Positions 46,438 through 56,837 of a DNA stretch of 64,000 nt are shown here, piece by piece (the stretch's first letter is position 1; each line of letters opens with the position of its first letter). Made by a program: the position numbers and the translations under genes. This DNA comes from Variovorax sp. Root473. Its GTDB lineage: Bacteria; Pseudomonadota; Gammaproteobacteria; Burkholderiales; Burkholderiaceae_C. Location: positions 154,639 to 218,638 of the forward strand of contig NZ_LMEV01000019.1 of NCBI RefSeq assembly GCF_001426505.1, written 5' to 3'. The notes beneath the pieces are model-generated. The model was not told where the DNA came from, searched no databases, and was given only the letters and a program-made list of their open reading frames with translations.

Positions 46438-47430
46438 TCAGGGAATCAGCACCGCCGCCCCGGTGGTGGTGCGGCCTTCGAGTTCCTCGTGCGCGCGGCG
46501 CACGTCGGCGAGCGCGTAGCGGTGGCCCACCTCGAGCTTCACCTGGCCGCCGAGCACCACGTCGAACAGCGCCGCCGCGCCGCGCCGCAGGTCGGCCGGG
46601 TCCGCGATGAAGGTGCGCAGCGTGGGCCGCGACACGCTGAGCGATTTCGCATGCAGCCGCTGCAGGTCGAAGGCCTCGACATCGCCCGATGCGGTGCCGT
46701 AGTTGACCGCCATGCCCAGCGGCTTCAAGCAATCGAGCGAGGGCAGGAAGACGTCCTTGCCGACCGCGTCGTAGACCACCGACACGCCCACGCCGCCAGT
46801 GCATTCGAGCGTGCGCGCCACGAAGTCCTCGCGGCGGTAGTCGATGACGTGGTGGCAGCCGTGCGCGCGCGCGATGGCCATCTTGGCCTCGGAGCCGACG
46901 GTGCCGATCACGGTCGCGCCGAGCGCACGCGCCCACTGCGAGAGGATCACGCCCATGCCGCCGGCGGCCGCATGCACCAGCACCGCGTCGCCGGGCTTCA
47001 CGGGGTACAGGCGCCGCAGCAGGTACTCGGCCGTGAGCCCGCGCAGCAACGTGGCACCCGCGACTTCCTCGGACACGCCCGCCGGCAATGGCATGGCCCG
47101 GTGCGCGGGGATGTTGCGCACGGCCTGGTAGGCGCCGGGGTGGAAGTACGCCACCGATTGGCCCACGCGCAATGCGCCGTCGACCTCTGGCCCCACGGCA
47201 TCGATCACGCCCGCACCCTGCGCGCCGAGCGTCACCGGGAACGGCGTGGGCGTGTACGGGCCGTGCGCGCCGCGGCGCTGGTAGATGTCCGCGAAGTTCA
47301 GGCCGATGGCGCTCTGGCGGATGCGGATCTCGCCGGGCCCGGGCTCGCCGACCTCGACCTCGACGGGCTCGAGCACCTCGGGGCCGCCGTGGGCGCGGAT
47401 GTGGATGGCTGCGCTGCGCATGGCGGTCAT
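46438..47430 (-). CDS. Zinc-independent quinone oxidoreductase (MDR superfamily)
   Basis: 330-residue NADPH:quinone-reductase-like protein. The Rossmann motif HAAAGGMGVILSQWARALGA lies near residues 150-169, with GTVGSEAKMAIARAHGC after it. GLNFADIYQRRG near 47-58 is the QorA family signature. No zinc-ligand cysteines are seen. The ATG at 47430 overlaps the GntR stop (ATGA), so the two are co-translated. It could reduce an enone or quinone in the pathway served by the divergent transporter cluster; this is inferred from position. Confidence 0.9.
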   Translation of the reverse strand: MTAMRSAAIHIRAHGGPEVLEPVEVEVGEPGPGEIRIRQSAIGLNFADIYQRRGAHGPYTPTPFPVTLGAQGAGVIDAVGPEVDGALRVGQSVAYFHPGAYQAVRNIPAHRAMPLPAGVSEEVAGATLLRGLTAEYLLRRLYPVKPGDAVLVHAAAGGMGVILSQWARALGATVIGTVGSEAKMAIARAHGCHHVIDYRREDFVARTLECTGGVGVSVVYDAVGKDVFLPSLDCLKPLGMAVNYGTASGDVEAFDLQRLHAKSLSVSRPTLRTFIADPADLRRGAAALFDVVLGGQVKLEVGHRYALADVRRAHEELEGRTTTGAAVLIP

Positions 47431-48200
47431 GCCTCGCTGACCGGCTTGCTGACCGGCTTGCGCTTGGTGGCGGCGCGCTGGGTCACGGCCAGCGCATCGG
47501 CTGCGACCTCGGGCGTGGCAACGGGCGATGCCACCGGCACGCCGTGCGGCATGCTGGCAATGGCGTCGGCATACACGTTGCCGCCGCTGGAGATGTGGCC
47601 CGTCATCGCGCGGTAGGCGGCGTCTTCGTCGCCGTTGAGGATGGCGTCGAGCACCAGCTTGTGCTCGACCAGCGAGTTGCGGATGCGCCCCGGCCGGTCG
47701 AACAGCGTGCGCTGCGGATGGCGCATGCGCAGGCGCATGGCACGCAGCTGGCGGGCCAGCACTTCGTTGAGGCTGCCGTCGTAAATGATCTCGTGGAAGT
47801 TGCGGTTGGCCTTGCCGTAGAGCTCGGCGTCGTCCCTGGCGGCGGCGTCGCGGCAGTCCTGGTCGGCCTGTGCGAGCTGCTTGCGCTGCACCACCGGCAT
47901 GCGGCGCGCGGCGAGGCGGGCGGCCAGGCCTTCGAGTTCCATGAGGATTTCGAGCATGGCCACGTACTCGGGCACCGACAGGCTGGACACCACCGCGCCC
48001 TGGCGCGGCACCGTGGTCACGAGGCCGGCCGACATGAGCTGCAGCAGCGCCTCGCGCGCCGGTGTGCGCGACACCTCGAAGCGGTCCATGAGCGCCTGCT
48101 CGTCGATGCGCGAGCCGGCCGTCAGCTGGCCCGAAGTGATTTCCGCCTCGAGGGCGGCGCGGATCTTGTCACTGAGATTGATGCGTGTCGATGGGGGCAT
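47427..48200 (-). CDS. GntR family transcriptional regulator (FCD domain)
   Basis: 257-residue FadR-subfamily regulator. The winged helix covers about residues 8-75 (LTAGSRIDEQALMDRFEVSRTPAREALLQL, split by the recognition helix near 40-55). The FCD ligand domain (about 85-215) has metal-type His/Asp residues in ANRNFHEIIYDG, LVEHKLVLDAI and MTGHISSGG. A 40-residue Ala/Pro/Lys-rich tail is unusual. It faces the ABC transporter operon across 156 bases containing an AT-rich inverted repeat, so it probably controls both directions. Confidence 0.9.
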   Translation of the reverse strand: MPPSTRINLSDKIRAALEAEITSGQLTAGSRIDEQALMDRFEVSRTPAREALLQLMSAGLVTTVPRQGAVVSSLSVPEYVAMLEILMELEGLAARLAARRMPVVQRKQLAQADQDCRDAAARDDAELYGKANRNFHEIIYDGSLNEVLARQLRAMRLRMRHPQRTLFDRPGRIRNSLVEHKLVLDAILNGDEDAAYRAMTGHISSGGNVYADAIASMPHGVPVASPVATPEVAADALAVTQRAATKRKPVSKPVSEA

Positions 48201-48254
48201 GAAAGGCGTCTCCGATGCGCTGGATTCTAAACATCATCGTGCACGGATGTGGTT

Positions 48255-48291
48255 TATAAAAATACGTAGAAACGAGATATATATTTTTATA
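48255..48291. promoter_or_regulatory. AT-rich inverted repeat between the GntR gene and the transporter operon
   Basis: TATAAAAATA (48255-48264) and TATTTTTATA (48282-48291) are perfect 10-base inverted arms with a 17-base spacer, centred between the divergent genes. Such AT-rich sequence is exceptional in this GC-rich window. It probably holds the promoters and an operator. Confidence 0.55.
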
Positions 48292-48356
48292 GGCTTCATT
48301 CGTACACTGAAAAGGAGCCGGCGCATTCATCCACAGATCCGGCCATGGAGACATTC

Positions 48357-49412
48357 ATGCAACTGAACCGACGCCATTTCCATGCCCTGGCCGGCGCCGC
48401 CGCCTCGGCGGCCGCACTTGCGCCGTGGCACAGCGCGAGCGCCCAGACCTCGCTCGACGCGCTGCACGAAGCCGCGAAGAAAGAGGGCGAACTCACCTGG
48501 TACATCGTGTACCTGCCCTCCGAAGACGCCGAGCTGATGTCGCGCACCTTCACCGCGCGCTACCCCGGCGTGAAGGTGAACGTGGTGCGCACCACGGCGC
48601 AGGTGGCGTTCCAGCGGCTGAACCAGGACCTGAAGGCCAAGACCGCCAACTGCGACGTCTTCTCCTCGACCGACATCGCGCACTACCTCGACCTGAAGAA
48701 ACGCAAGCTGCTCATGAAGTACGTGCCCGCGGCCTCTGCCGGCATGGACAAGCGGCTGCAGAACCTCGACCCCGAGGGCTACTACCACGTGGCCAGCGTC
48801 GCGATGGTCGGGCTGGTCTACAACACGGCCAAGGTCAAGGCCGCGGATGCACCGAAAAGCTGGAACGACCTCACCGATCCGAAGTGGCGCGGCCTGGCCT
48901 CGGTGGGCCACCCGGGCTTCAGCGGCTTCGTGGGCGTGTGGGCCATCGAGATGCGCAAGCTCTACGGCGACGGCTGGTTCAAGAAGCTGGCGGCCAACAA
49001 GCCGCAGGTGGGCCGCTCGATCATCGACACCGTGACCACCGTCACCTCGGGCGAGCGCTCCATCGGCGCGGGGCCGATCAACCTGGCGGCCATGGTGGCC
49101 GACAAGGGCAACCCGATCGCCATCGTCGCGCCCAAGGAAGGGCCGGTGCTCATGCTGTCGCCCTCGGCCATCATGGCCAACGCGCCGCACCCGAACGCCT
49201 CGAAGCTCTTCATGGAATGGCTGCTCGGCAGCGAGGACGTCGACAAGCTCTCGGTCGACCGATTCGGCGTGCCCAAGCGTGCGGGCGCCAAGCCGCGCCC
49301 CGGCGTGCTGGGCCTGGACGACAGCAAGACCGCGTTGCGCCCCGACCCGCAGGAGTCGGTGGACGGCGTGCCCGAAGTGATCGACCTGTGGCGCGATGCT
49401 TTCGGTGTCTGA
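48357..49412 (+). CDS. ABC transporter substrate-binding protein (iron/polyamine class), Tat-type signal
   Basis: 351-residue periplasmic binding protein. The N-terminus MQLNRRHFHALAGAAASAAA has the twin-arginine pattern RRHF and the signal ends near residue 29 (HSASAQ). The body resembles SBP_bac_6/8 receptors: EGELTWYIVYLPSEDAELM, ANCDVFSSTDIAHYLDLK, and APHPNASKLFMEWLLGSEDV. Tyr residues typical of ferric-iron ligation are not evident, so an organic ligand is possible. I used the ATG at 48357, six bases after GGAG, over 48345. It overlaps the permease start by 17 bases. Confidence 0.88.
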   Translation: MQLNRRHFHALAGAAASAAALAPWHSASAQTSLDALHEAAKKEGELTWYIVYLPSEDAELMSRTFTARYPGVKVNVVRTTAQVAFQRLNQDLKAKTANCDVFSSTDIAHYLDLKKRKLLMKYVPAASAGMDKRLQNLDPEGYYHVASVAMVGLVYNTAKVKAADAPKSWNDLTDPKWRGLASVGHPGFSGFVGVWAIEMRKLYGDGWFKKLAANKPQVGRSIIDTVTTVTSGERSIGAGPINLAAMVADKGNPIAIVAPKEGPVLMLSPSAIMANAPHPNASKLFMEWLLGSEDVDKLSVDRFGVPKRAGAKPRPGVLGLDDSKTALRPDPQESVDGVPEVIDLWRDAFGV

Positions 49413-51132
49413 GGCGGCCGCACCGCAACCCGCACGGCCGGCGCCGCTGACCGTGCCGTCGCGCCTGGCCGACCCGGCGCTGTGGCTCTTCGGCGTGCTC
49501 GTCGTGGCGCTGGTGCTGCTGGTCGCCAATCCGATCCTGCGGCTGGTGTGGGACAGCTTCAGCAGCGCGGACGGCGGCGCCACGCTGCGCAACTACACGA
49601 GCGCGCTGGGGCGCACACGCCACCTGCAGGCGCTGCTCAACTCGCTCTACCTGGGCGGGGCGGTCACGGTGCTGGCGCTGGCGCTGGGCGTGCCGCTGGC
49701 GCTGGCGGTGTCGCGCACCAACATGCCGTGCCGCAACCTCACGCACATGGGCGTGCTGGCGGCGTTCGTCATGCCCAACTTCCTCGGCGCCATCGCGTGG
49801 ATCCTGCTGGCGGGGCCCAACGCGGGCTGGCTCAACCGGCTGTGGCTGGCGGTCTTCGGCGGCGAGGCCGGGCCGCTCAACATCTTCAGCTTCTGGGGGC
49901 TGGCGTTCGTCATTGCGCTGTACACGTTTCCGCTGATCTACGTGTTCACCAAGTCGGCGCTCGACCTCATCTCGACCGAGCTGGAAGACGCCGCCTCGAT
50001 CCACGGCGCGGGCAAGTTCCGCACGCTCACGCGCGTCACGCTGCCGCTGGTGATGCCGTCCATCGTGGGCGCGGCCATCCTGATCTTCCTGGAGTCGGTG
50101 GCGCTGTACGGCACGCCCGCGCTCATCGCCATTCCGGCGGGCATCAACCTCGCGACGACGCAGATCGTGTCGTTCTTCGAGTACCCGCTGCGCGTGGAGC
50201 AGGCGGCGGCGTTCTCGATGCCGATCCTGGTGCTCACCGTGGTCATGCTGTGGGTGCAGCGCAAGCTGCTCTCGCGCAAGGGCTTCGTGTCGGTGTCGGG
50301 CAAGGGCGGCGAGCGCCGGCCGTTCGACATCGGCTTCTGGAAGTGGCCGCTGCTGGCCTACGCGGCCTTCGTGTCGCTGCTCACGGTGGTGATGCCGCTG
50401 GCCATCCTGGTGCTGGCGTCGCTGTCGAAGGCCTGGGGCCGCGGCGTGGCCAGCGGCAACCTCACGCTGGCGAACTACCACGACATCTTCTTCCAGCAGG
50501 TGACGGTGCGCGACGCCATCGCCAACACGGTGATCTATTCGGGCGCCACGGCGCTGGTGTGCGTGCTCATGGGCTTGTGCGTGGCCTACGCGGTGCAACG
50601 GCGCATCACGCCGTGGCCCGGCGTGGTGCAGTTCCTGGCGCTTGCGCCGGTGGCGGTGCCGGGGCTGATCCTGGCCATCGGCCTGTATGCCGCCTACGCC
50701 GGGCCGCCGTTCTCGCTGTACGGCACGGGCGCGCTGATCGTCGTGGCCTTCACCACGCGTTTCCTGCCGATTGCGGTCACTGCCTGCGCGGCGGCCGTGC
50801 GCTCGCTCAACCCCGAGCTGGAAGAGGCGGTGCGCGTGCTCGGCGGCGGGCGCATCACGGTGCTGGCGCGCGTGGTGTTTCCGCTGCTGAAGACCACGCT
50901 GGTGGGCGTCTTCATCCTGGTGTTCGTGATCTGCACCAAGGAACTCTCGACGGCGGTGTTCCTCACCGGCCCGGCCTCGCGTGTGGTGTCGGTGCTCACG
51001 CTCGACCTCAGCGAGCAGGGCAACTACGAAACCCTGGCCGCGATGGGCGTGGTGCTGGTGGTGATCACCACGCTGGTGGTGGCGGCCGGCATGCGCATCG
51101 CCGGCCGCGACTTCATGCTGCGCAGGCCCTGA
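49396..51132 (+). CDS. ABC transporter permease, fused two-domain (FbpB-like)
   Basis: 578-residue permease with about twelve membrane segments in two homologous halves. Each half has an EAA coupling loop: EDAASIHGAGKFRTLTRVTLP near residues 200-220 (two parts) and EEAVRVLGGGRITVLARVVFP near 476-496. This architecture matches iron(III)-type (FbpB/SfuB) importers. It begins inside the binding-protein gene and is followed by the ATPase gene after 21 bases. Confidence 0.92.
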   Translation: MLSVSEAAAPQPARPAPLTVPSRLADPALWLFGVLVVALVLLVANPILRLVWDSFSSADGGATLRNYTSALGRTRHLQALLNSLYLGGAVTVLALALGVPLALAVSRTNMPCRNLTHMGVLAAFVMPNFLGAIAWILLAGPNAGWLNRLWLAVFGGEAGPLNIFSFWGLAFVIALYTFPLIYVFTKSALDLISTELEDAASIHGAGKFRTLTRVTLPLVMPSIVGAAILIFLESVALYGTPALIAIPAGINLATTQIVSFFEYPLRVEQAAAFSMPILVLTVVMLWVQRKLLSRKGFVSVSGKGGERRPFDIGFWKWPLLAYAAFVSLLTVVMPLAILVLASLSKAWGRGVASGNLTLANYHDIFFQQVTVRDAIANTVIYSGATALVCVLMGLCVAYAVQRRITPWPGVVQFLALAPVAVPGLILAIGLYAAYAGPPFSLYGTGALIVVAFTTRFLPIAVTACAAAVRSLNPELEEAVRVLGGGRITVLARVVFPLLKTTLVGVFILVFVICTKELSTAVFLTGPASRVVSVLTLDLSEQGNYETLAAMGVVLVVITTLVVAAGMRIAGRDFMLRRP

Positions 51133-51153
51133 CGGAATAAGGCGAACCGAACC

Positions 51154-52227
<1,074 letters not shown>

Positions 52228-52270
52228 CCGGCACCGAACCCCCACAACGAAAAAACTGGAGACGGCAACG

Positions 52271-53920
52271 ATGCAATCCCCTCCCGGCGACCCGCTTCTT
52301 CTTCGCCGACGCAGCCTGCTCGGCGCGGCGGCCGCCACCGGCGCGCTCTGGTGCGCCTGTGCGTCTCGCGCGAACGCCATGACCGACACCGAGATCTTTC
52401 CCGTCGTCGAAACCGCGCATGGCCGCCTGCGCGGCCTCATGTCCGGTGGCATCGCCGTGTTCAAGGGCGTGCGCTACGGCGCCGACACCACGGGCGCGAA
52501 CCGCTTCCTGCCCCCGCAGCCGGTGGCGCGCTGGGCCGGCGTGCGCGACGCCACCGGCTACGGCAACCACGCGCCGCAGATGCCGGCCGATCGCCGGCGC
52601 GCCTATGCCGACCTGATCATGTACGACCTGCAGCCCGGCGCCATGGGCGAGGACTGCCTGGTGATGAACATCTGGACGCCGTCGGGGTCGCCCTCCGGCG
52701 CCGGCAGGCGGCCGGTGATGGTGCACCTGCACGGCGGCGGCTTCTATGCGGGCTCGGGCAATTCGCCGCAGTTCGATGGCGAGATGCTCGCGCGCTTCGG
52801 CGACGCGGTGGTCGTCACGCTCAACCACCGGCTGGGGTCGTTCGGCTTCCTCGACCTGTCGGAGCTGGGCGGCGCGCGCTACGCGCAATCGGGCGCTGCG
52901 GGCATGCTCGACATCGTGGCCGCACTCGGCTGGATCCAGGAGAACATCGCGGCCTTCGGCGGCGACCCATCGCGCGTGCTGGTGTTCGGCCAATCGGGCG
53001 GCGGCCTGAAGACCGGCGTGCTGATGGCGATGCCGTCGGCGCGCGGGCTGTTCCACCGCGCGGGCGTGATGAGCGGATCGGTGCTGCGCGTCGCCACGCC
53101 GGACACGGCACGCAAGGCGGCCGCCGAATTCGTCGCCTCACTGGGCCTGGGCAAGGACCCGCTGCGCCAATTGCAGGCGATGCCGATGCACACGCTGCTC
53201 GCCGCGCAGGTTGCAATGGAGAACGCCGACCGCGCCAGGGGCGAGGCGCCGCGTGCGTTCTCGCCGGTGCTGGACGGCACGGCCATTCCGCGCCATCCCT
53301 TCGATCCCGACGCGCCCGCCGTGTCGGCCGAGGTGCCAATGATCGTGGGCACCACGCTCGACGAACGCGCCTACCGCCGGGTCGACTTCAACGCCGACGA
53401 GGCGAGCCTGCTGAAGTTCGCCGAAGCCCGCGTGGGCGCCGGCGACGAAGCCCGCAAGCTGGTCGCGATGTATCGCGACGAAGACCCGTCTGCCTCGCCC
53501 TACATCCTGCAGGCGCGCATCGACACCGACATGACCTTCCGCCGCGCCGCGAACCTGCAGGCCGCGCGCAAGGCCGTGGCGGGTGCGGCGCCGGTCCACA
53601 CCTACCTCTGGAAGATCCCGAGCCCGGCCTATGGCGGGCGCTACGGCGCGCCGCACGGCACCGACATCGGCCCGAGCCTGCACGACATCCGCCACGGGCT
53701 GAACGGCCCGAGCGCCGAGAGCGTGCGGCTGGCCGGCCAGCTGGCCGGCGCCTGGGTCGCCTTTGCCGCGACCGGCGACCCGGACAACGCCCGCACGCCG
53801 AACTGGCCCGCCTACACGCTCGCCCGCCGCAGCACGCTCGTTTTCGAGGGCGACAGCAGCCGCACGCGCGCGCAGGACGATCCGCGCCAGGCCTTTCGCA
53901 GCTACTGGGCGGCGCACTGA
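52271..53920 (+). CDS. Type B carboxylesterase with twin-arginine signal
   Basis: 549-residue alpha/beta hydrolase. The N-terminus LLRRRSLLGAAAATGALWCAC looks like a Tat signal, so export is likely. The oxyanion motif HLHGGGFYAGSGN lies near residues 153-165, the nucleophile Ser242 in FGQSGGGLKT, an acidic residue in GTTLDERAY and the catalytic His in APHGTDIGPSLHD. The GQSGG elbow differs from the common GESAG. Starts at ATG 52271 after GGAGA. Placed after the ABC importer genes, it may hydrolyse an ester in the periplasm to release the transported acid; this is inference. Confidence 0.9.
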   Translation: MQSPPGDPLLLRRRSLLGAAAATGALWCACASRANAMTDTEIFPVVETAHGRLRGLMSGGIAVFKGVRYGADTTGANRFLPPQPVARWAGVRDATGYGNHAPQMPADRRRAYADLIMYDLQPGAMGEDCLVMNIWTPSGSPSGAGRRPVMVHLHGGGFYAGSGNSPQFDGEMLARFGDAVVVTLNHRLGSFGFLDLSELGGARYAQSGAAGMLDIVAALGWIQENIAAFGGDPSRVLVFGQSGGGLKTGVLMAMPSARGLFHRAGVMSGSVLRVATPDTARKAAAEFVASLGLGKDPLRQLQAMPMHTLLAAQVAMENADRARGEAPRAFSPVLDGTAIPRHPFDPDAPAVSAEVPMIVGTTLDERAYRRVDFNADEASLLKFAEARVGAGDEARKLVAMYRDEDPSASPYILQARIDTDMTFRRAANLQAARKAVAGAAPVHTYLWKIPSPAYGGRYGAPHGTDIGPSLHDIRHGLNGPSAESVRLAGQLAGAWVAFAATGDPDNARTPNWPAYTLARRSTLVFEGDSSRTRAQDDPRQAFRSYWAAH

Positions 53921-55161
53921 TGCCGGCCGCCACCACTCAAGGAAAACCCCACGCGATGCCCGACACCGATGCTTCTTCCGCCGCCGGCTTGCCGCTCTCC
54001 CGCTACAAGGTGCTCGACCTCAGCATTGCGCGCGCAGGCCCCGTCGCCGTGCGCCTGCTGGCCGACTGGGGCGCCGACGTGACGCGCGTCGATCCGCCGT
54101 CGAGCCGCGAATCGGTCACCGGCCGCCGGCGCGGCTCCGACGAGCAGAACCTGCACCGCAACAAGCGCAGCGTGTGCCTGGACCTCAAGACGCCGCGCGG
54201 CGCCGAGGTGCTTCGCCGGCTCATCGCGCGCAGCGACGTGGTGGTCGAGAACTTCCGTGCCGACGTGAAGGAGCGGCTGGGCCTGGGCTACGAGCAGCTG
54301 CGGCGCCTGAACCCGCGCATCATCCTGGCCAGCATCTCCGGCTTCGGGCAGGACGGCCCGTACCGCGACCGTCCCGGCGTCGACCAGATCGTGCAAGGGA
54401 TGTGCGGCCTGAGCTCGGTCACCGGTGAGCCCGGCACCGACCCGATGCGCGTGGGCATCGCCATCTCGGACACCACGGCGGGCATGTTCCTCGGGCAGGG
54501 CATCCTGCTGGCGCTGCTGCACCGCGAGCACACCGGCGAAGGCCAATGGGTGCACACCTCGCTGATCGAGGCCATGCTCAACAAGCTCGACTTCCAGGGC
54601 GCGCGCTACACCGTCGACGGCGAGGTGGCGCGGCAGCAGGGCAACGCACACCCGACGCTGGCGCCCATGGGCACCTACCGCGCGCGCGACGGCCTGGTCA
54701 ACATCGCGGCCACGACCGATCGCATGTGGGCCGGCCTGTGCGAGGCGCTCGACGCGCGCGCGCTGCTGGCGCACCCGGACTACCGCGAGGCCGCCTCGCG
54801 GATCGCGCACCGGGCGCAGCTCGACGCCGACATCAACGGGCTCACCTCGCGCTTCGACACCGCCGACCTCGTGGCGCGGCTGAACCCCGCGGGCGTGCCG
54901 TGCGGGCCCCTCTACGACATCGGGCAGGCCTTCGAGGACGCCCAGGTGCGGCACCTCGGGATGACGCGGCCCGCCGCGCATCCGGTGCTGGGCGACATCG
55001 CACTGCTGCGTTCGCCGATCAACCTCTCGGCCTTTGCGCATCCGCCGCGCTTTCACCTGGCCGGCCCTGATCCCGGTGAACACAGCGAGGCGCTGCTGCA
55101 GGAACTGGGCTACGACGCGCGCGCCATCGAGGCGATGCGCGCCGAAGGAGCCGTGGCATGA
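53920..55161 (+). CDS. CaiB/BaiF family CoA-transferase
   Basis: 413-residue family III CoA-transferase, moving CoA between carboxylates. The N-terminus LSRYKVLDLSIARAGPVAVRLLADWGADV is typical, and the catalytic Asp lies in AISDTTAGMFLGQGI. VVENFRADVKERLGLGYEQL and GPYRDRPGVDQIVQGMCGL are family blocks. The ATG at 53920 shares a base with the esterase stop (TGATG); the ATG at 53956, with AAGGA upstream, is an alternative. It probably activates the acid produced or imported by the preceding genes. Coupled to the next crotonase (ATGA). Confidence 0.9.
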   Translation: MPAATTQGKPHAMPDTDASSAAGLPLSRYKVLDLSIARAGPVAVRLLADWGADVTRVDPPSSRESVTGRRRGSDEQNLHRNKRSVCLDLKTPRGAEVLRRLIARSDVVVENFRADVKERLGLGYEQLRRLNPRIILASISGFGQDGPYRDRPGVDQIVQGMCGLSSVTGEPGTDPMRVGIAISDTTAGMFLGQGILLALLHREHTGEGQWVHTSLIEAMLNKLDFQGARYTVDGEVARQQGNAHPTLAPMGTYRARDGLVNIAATTDRMWAGLCEALDARALLAHPDYREAASRIAHRAQLDADINGLTSRFDTADLVARLNPAGVPCGPLYDIGQAFEDAQVRHLGMTRPAAHPVLGDIALLRSPINLSAFAHPPRFHLAGPDPGEHSEALLQELGYDARAIEAMRAEGAVA

Positions 55162-55976
55162 GCGCCCGCACCGCACGGCGCCTGGCGCTGGCCACGCAGA
55201 AGATCGTGGCCGAGGTCGAAGACGGCGTCGGCTGGCTCACCTTCAACAACCCCGAGCGCCGCAATGCCGTGTCGCTCGAAATGTGGAGAGGTCTGGGCGA
55301 CGCGGCCGAAGCCTTCGAAGCCGACCCCGAGGTGCGCGTGGTCGTGATGCGCGGGGCCGGCGGCCAGTCGTTCGCGGCTGGCGCCGACATCTCGGAGTTC
55401 GAACAGTTCCGCGCCAACGCCGAGCAGAAGGAAGCCTACGGCCAGATCGCCGCACGCGGCCAGCTGGGGCTTGCGCAGCTGAGCAAGCCGCTCGTCGCGA
55501 TGATCGAAGGCTTCTGCATCGGCGGCGGCCTGGCGCTGGCGCTCACGGCAGACGTGCGCATTGCCACGGCGGGCTCGCGCTTCGGCATTCCGGCGGCAAA
55601 GCTGGGGCTGGGCTATGAGTACGCCGGCATCGCGGCGCTGGCGCGGCTGGTGGGTCCGTCGGCCGCGAAGGACATTCTTTTCAGCGCGCGCTTTCTCGCC
55701 GCCGACGAGGCACTGCGCATCGGCCTCGTGAACACGATCGTCGACGACGGCCAGCTTGCGGCGCAGGTGCGCGCGTATGCGCTCGGCATTGCGGCCAACG
55801 CACCGCTCACGGTACACGCGGCGAAGGCGGCGGTGCGCGCGTTCGAGCACTACTCCGCCACGCCCGAGGCCGACGCCATCGACGTGCTGGTCAACCGCTG
55901 CTTCGACAGCGAGGACTACCGCGAAGGCCGCCGCGCCTTCATGGACAAGCGCACACCGCAATTCAAAGGACGCTGA
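55158..55976 (+). CDS. Crotonase-family enzyme (enoyl-CoA hydratase/isomerase-like)
   Basis: 272-residue crotonase. The first oxyanion segment is GAGGQSFAAGADISEF and the second IEGFCIGGGLALAL. Where hydratases have Glu (GGGCELA and QPEI), this protein has Ala and Ala (GGGLALA and GIPAAKLGLG). Classical hydration chemistry is therefore doubtful; isomerase, hydrolase or C-C lyase activity is possible. A Glu in LGLGYEYAG could serve. Coupled to the CoA-transferase by ATGA and followed two bases later by another crotonase. Confidence 0.88.
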   Translation: MSARTARRLALATQKIVAEVEDGVGWLTFNNPERRNAVSLEMWRGLGDAAEAFEADPEVRVVVMRGAGGQSFAAGADISEFEQFRANAEQKEAYGQIAARGQLGLAQLSKPLVAMIEGFCIGGGLALALTADVRIATAGSRFGIPAAKLGLGYEYAGIAALARLVGPSAAKDILFSARFLAADEALRIGLVNTIVDDGQLAAQVRAYALGIAANAPLTVHAAKAAVRAFEHYSATPEADAIDVLVNRCFDSEDYREGRRAFMDKRTPQFKGR

Positions 55977-55978
55977 GC

Positions 55979-56725
55979 ATGGGCATTCCCGAACTGACGA
56001 TCGACGGCGCCGTGGCGCGCATCACGCTGCGCCGGCCCGAACAGGCCAACCGGCTGGAGCCCGACGACCTCGCAGCCATTGCCGCACACATCGACGCGGT
56101 GAACGCGAAACCCGAGGTGCTGGTGCTTGTGCTGCAGGCCGAGGGCAAGTACTTCTGCAGCGGCTACGACATCGGCCGCATCGGCGCGTCGCGCGACGTG
56201 GCGTTCGACGAAGTGGTGAACGCCCTCGAAGACGCGCGCCCCGTGACCCTGGCCCTGCTGCAGGGCAGCGTCTACGGCGGCGCGACCGACTTCGCGCTGG
56301 CCTGCGATTTCCGCCTGGGCGCGCAGGGCATCGACATGTTCATGCCGGCTGCGCGGCTCGGCCTGCACTTCTATCGGCGCGGGCTGGAGCGCTACGTCAC
56401 GCGGCTGGGACTGGACGCAGCGAAGCGGCTGTTTCTCACGGCCGAGCGCATCGATGCCGACGAGATGAAAGCCATCGGCTTTCTCACGCAACTCGTGCCC
56501 GCGGCCGAACTCGCGGCGGCGGGACAGCGCCTCATCGGCACGCTGTCGGGCATGGCGCCGATACCGCTTGTGGGCATGAAGAAGCACCTCAACCGCATCG
56601 CGCGCGGCACGCTCGATGCCGAGGACCTGCGGCGCGACATGGTGCGCGCCGCCGACTCGGGCGACCTGAAGGAAGGGCAGCGCGCGTGGGCCGAGAAACG
56701 GCCACCGCGCTTCACCGGAAGCTAG
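55979..56725 (+). CDS. Crotonase-family enzyme, second copy
   Basis: 248-residue crotonase, last gene of the transporter-esterase-CoA cluster. The segment AEGKYFCSGYDIGRIG forms the first oxyanion loop and LQGSVYGGATDFALACD the second. Hydratase glutamates are again missing: Asp occurs near the first position (GATDFAL) and FMPAARLGLHF covers the second. It is clearly different from the neighbouring crotonase, so the pair may catalyse successive steps or form a heteromer. Confidence 0.86.
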   Translation: MGIPELTIDGAVARITLRRPEQANRLEPDDLAAIAAHIDAVNAKPEVLVLVLQAEGKYFCSGYDIGRIGASRDVAFDEVVNALEDARPVTLALLQGSVYGGATDFALACDFRLGAQGIDMFMPAARLGLHFYRRGLERYVTRLGLDAAKRLFLTAERIDADEMKAIGFLTQLVPAAELAAAGQRLIGTLSGMAPIPLVGMKKHLNRIARGTLDAEDLRRDMVRAADSGDLKEGQRAWAEKRPPRFTGS

Positions 56726-56837
56726 GCGCTCACGTGCGCGTGGGCGCAGCGACCATGTGGAATGTGCCATTGGATTCTGTGCGGGTCTTCCGGCACGCTC
56801 CGAGCGCCGGGTTCGTCCGGCACGCACAATCGGGGTC

